In this document: in pieces, positions 6,471 to 7,645 of the stretch
How positions within the stretch are numbered: position 1 is the stretch's first letter
Layout of the letters: every line of letters begins with the position of its first letter
NCBI GenBank assembly: GCA_902497145.1
Contig: CABVDR010000093.1
Span: 1-7,645 of the forward strand
DNA: 7,645 nucleotides
Reading direction: 5' to 3'
From: an uncultured Oscillospiraceae bacterium
Lineage (GTDB): Bacteria > Bacillota > Clostridia > Oscillospirales > Oscillospiraceae
Translations under genes and position numbers: made by a program
The notes under the pieces: model-generated
Databases searched by the model: none
The model's input: the letters and a program-made list of their open reading frames with translations, nothing else
What the model was told of the DNA's origin: nothing

Positions 6471-7645
6471 ATGGATCCCATTTTGGAACGCTACCAGGCG
6501 CTGGAGGATAAAGTCAGCGCATATACCCCTAATTTAGATACCCAGCGGCTGTTTGCCGCCTTTACCTTTGCCGACGCCGAGCACCACGGCCAGCTGCGCA
6601 AGAGCGGCGAGCCCTATATCATCCACCCCCTGGCAGTGGCCGACATCGTGGCCGACCTGGGACTGGATGTGGACAGCGTCATCGCCGCCCTGCTCCACGA
6701 CTGCATTGAGGACACCGACGCCACCCACGAGGAGATCGCTAAAAAATTCGGCGCGCCGGTGGCTGAGCTGGTGGAGGGGGTCACCAAGCTGACCCGGGTG
6801 CAGTACGTCTCCAAGGAAGAGGAGCAGATGGAGAACCTGCGCAAGATGCTCATGGCCATGGCCCAGGACATCCGGGTGATCCTCATCAAAATCTGCGACC
6901 GGCTGCACAATATGCGCACCATGGAGTACCAGTCCCCCAAGAAGCAGCGGGAGAAGAGCCTGGAGACCATGGAGATCTACGCCCCCCTGGCACACCGCTT
7001 AGGTATGCAGAAGCTCAAATGGGAGCTGGAGGACCTGTCCCTTCGATACCTGGACCCGGTGGGGTACAAGGAGATCGAGGACGAGATGGCCAAGCGCTCG
7101 GCCGCTCATGAGGAGTTTCTGGCCTCCATCCAGCTGCGCATCCAGCAGCGGCTGGAGCAGGAGGGCATCCGCTGCAAGGTGTACGGCCGGGTGAAACACA
7201 CCTACTCCATTTACCGGAAAATGTTTACCCAGAACAAGACTCTGGATGAAATTTTTGACCTGTACGCCTTCCGGGTCATCGTGGACGACATCCCGGAGTG
7301 CTATAACGTGCTGGGCTGTATCCACGACATGTTCAAGCCGGTGCTGGGCCGCTTCAAGGACTATATCGGCACCCCGAAACCCAACATGTACCAGTCCCTT
7401 CACACCACCGTCATCGGCCGGGAGGGCATCCCCTTTGAGGTGCAGATCCGTACCTGGCAGATGCACCAGACCGCCGAATACGGCATCGCCGCCCACTGGA
7501 AATATAAGCAGGGCATGGCCAACAAGAAGCTGGGCTCGGAGCAGGATTTTGAGTGGGTGCGCAAGCTGCTGGAGAGCCAGCAGGACACCGACGCGGAGGA
7601 GTTTGTCCGCACCCTGAAGGTGGATATGTTCGCCGACGAGGTGTT
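6471..7645 (+). CDS. relA: Bifunctional (p)ppGpp synthetase/hydrolase, RelA/SpoT type (3' end beyond window)
   Basis: The long Rel enzyme that makes (p)ppGpp from ATP and GTP/GDP on stalled ribosomes and also degrades it, setting the stringent response. The window holds the first 391 residues of a protein usually about 730-750 long. The hydrolase HD domain (about 25-175) keeps its Mn2+ ligands: H52 in YIIHPLAVA, H76-D77 in LLHDCIEDT and D143 in CDRLHNMRT. The synthetase domain (about 235-345) shows GRVKHTYSIYRKM at 239-251, FDLYAFRVIV at 262-271, PKPNMYQSLHTTV at 302-314 and EVQIRTWQMH at 323-332. RFKD at 294-297 is the RXKD charge motif of bifunctional enzymes, not the EXDD motif of synthetase-only RelA, so both activities are predicted. 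EEFVRTLKVDMFADEV at the edge leads into the expected TGS domain. C78 inside the HD motif replaces the more usual valine. It follows recJ directly. Confidence 0.96.
   Translation, partial: MDPILERYQALEDKVSAYTPNLDTQRLFAAFTFADAEHHGQLRKSGEPYIIHPLAVADIVADLGLDVDSVIAALLHDCIEDTDATHEEIAKKFGAPVAELVEGVTKLTRVQYVSKEEEQMENLRKMLMAMAQDIRVILIKICDRLHNMRTMEYQSPKKQREKSLETMEIYAPLAHRLGMQKLKWELEDLSLRYLDPVGYKEIEDEMAKRSAAHEEFLASIQLRIQQRLEQEGIRCKVYGRVKHTYSIYRKMFTQNKTLDEIFDLYAFRVIVDDIPECYNVLGCIHDMFKPVLGRFKDYIGTPKPNMYQSLHTTVIGREGIPFEVQIRTWQMHQTAEYGIAAHWKYKQGMANKKLGSEQDFEWVRKLLESQQDTDAEEFVRTLKVDMFADEV

Noticed and set aside
1..7645. A novel defence, mobile or RNA-guided system
   Set aside because: Both strands were read for repeat arrays, transposase or integrase motifs, tRNA-like ends and toxin-antitoxin pairs. 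Everything coding is explained by six well-known families, and the remaining gaps (138, 15, 205 and 45 bases) hold only regulatory sequence.

Overview
The window reads as ordinary chromosomal DNA from a GC-rich Clostridia-type Firmicute, most like the Oscillospiraceae (Flavonifractor or Pseudoflavonifractor relatives). This assignment is inferred from three things: strong GC bias at third codon positions, AGGAGG-type ribosome binding sites, and a Firmicute-style recJ followed by a bifunctional rel gene. No species can be named from the sequence alone. I see no rRNA, tRNA, transposase, CRISPR array, phage gene or obvious defence system.

Left part (1-1375, minus strand): a two-gene drug-efflux unit. 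A MarR-family repressor (806-1237, TTG start) overlaps by 8 bases the start of a MATE-family efflux pump (1-813), whose 3' end lies outside the window. Just upstream of marR are two abutting operator-like palindromes of the same form, GTTG-N7-CAAC, which suggests autoregulation. A strong intrinsic terminator (1327-1361) separates this unit from the genes upstream of it.

Middle part (1376-4156, minus strand): mnmG, the FAD-dependent tRNA wobble-uridine modification enzyme, is followed 15 bases later by a metallo-beta-lactamase-fold hydrolase. The two probably share one transcript, which starts at a sigma-A-type promoter at 4211-4239 and ends at the 1327-1361 terminator.

Right part (4157-7645, plus strand): a 205-base divergent intergenic region carries back-to-back promoters for mnmG and recJ. 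The recJ promoter has a strong extended -10 and a perfect 6+4+6 palindrome over its -35/spacer region. A small hairpin lies in the recJ leader. recJ (single-strand-specific 5'-3' exonuclease, GTG start) is followed 45 bases later by a RelA/SpoT-type bifunctional (p)ppGpp synthetase/hydrolase that runs off the right edge. The apt gene often found between recJ and rel in Firmicutes is absent here.

All six genes belong to well-known families. The most useful second-look items are the two palindromic regulatory sites and the gene-order differences. I did not find convincing evidence of an undescribed system.
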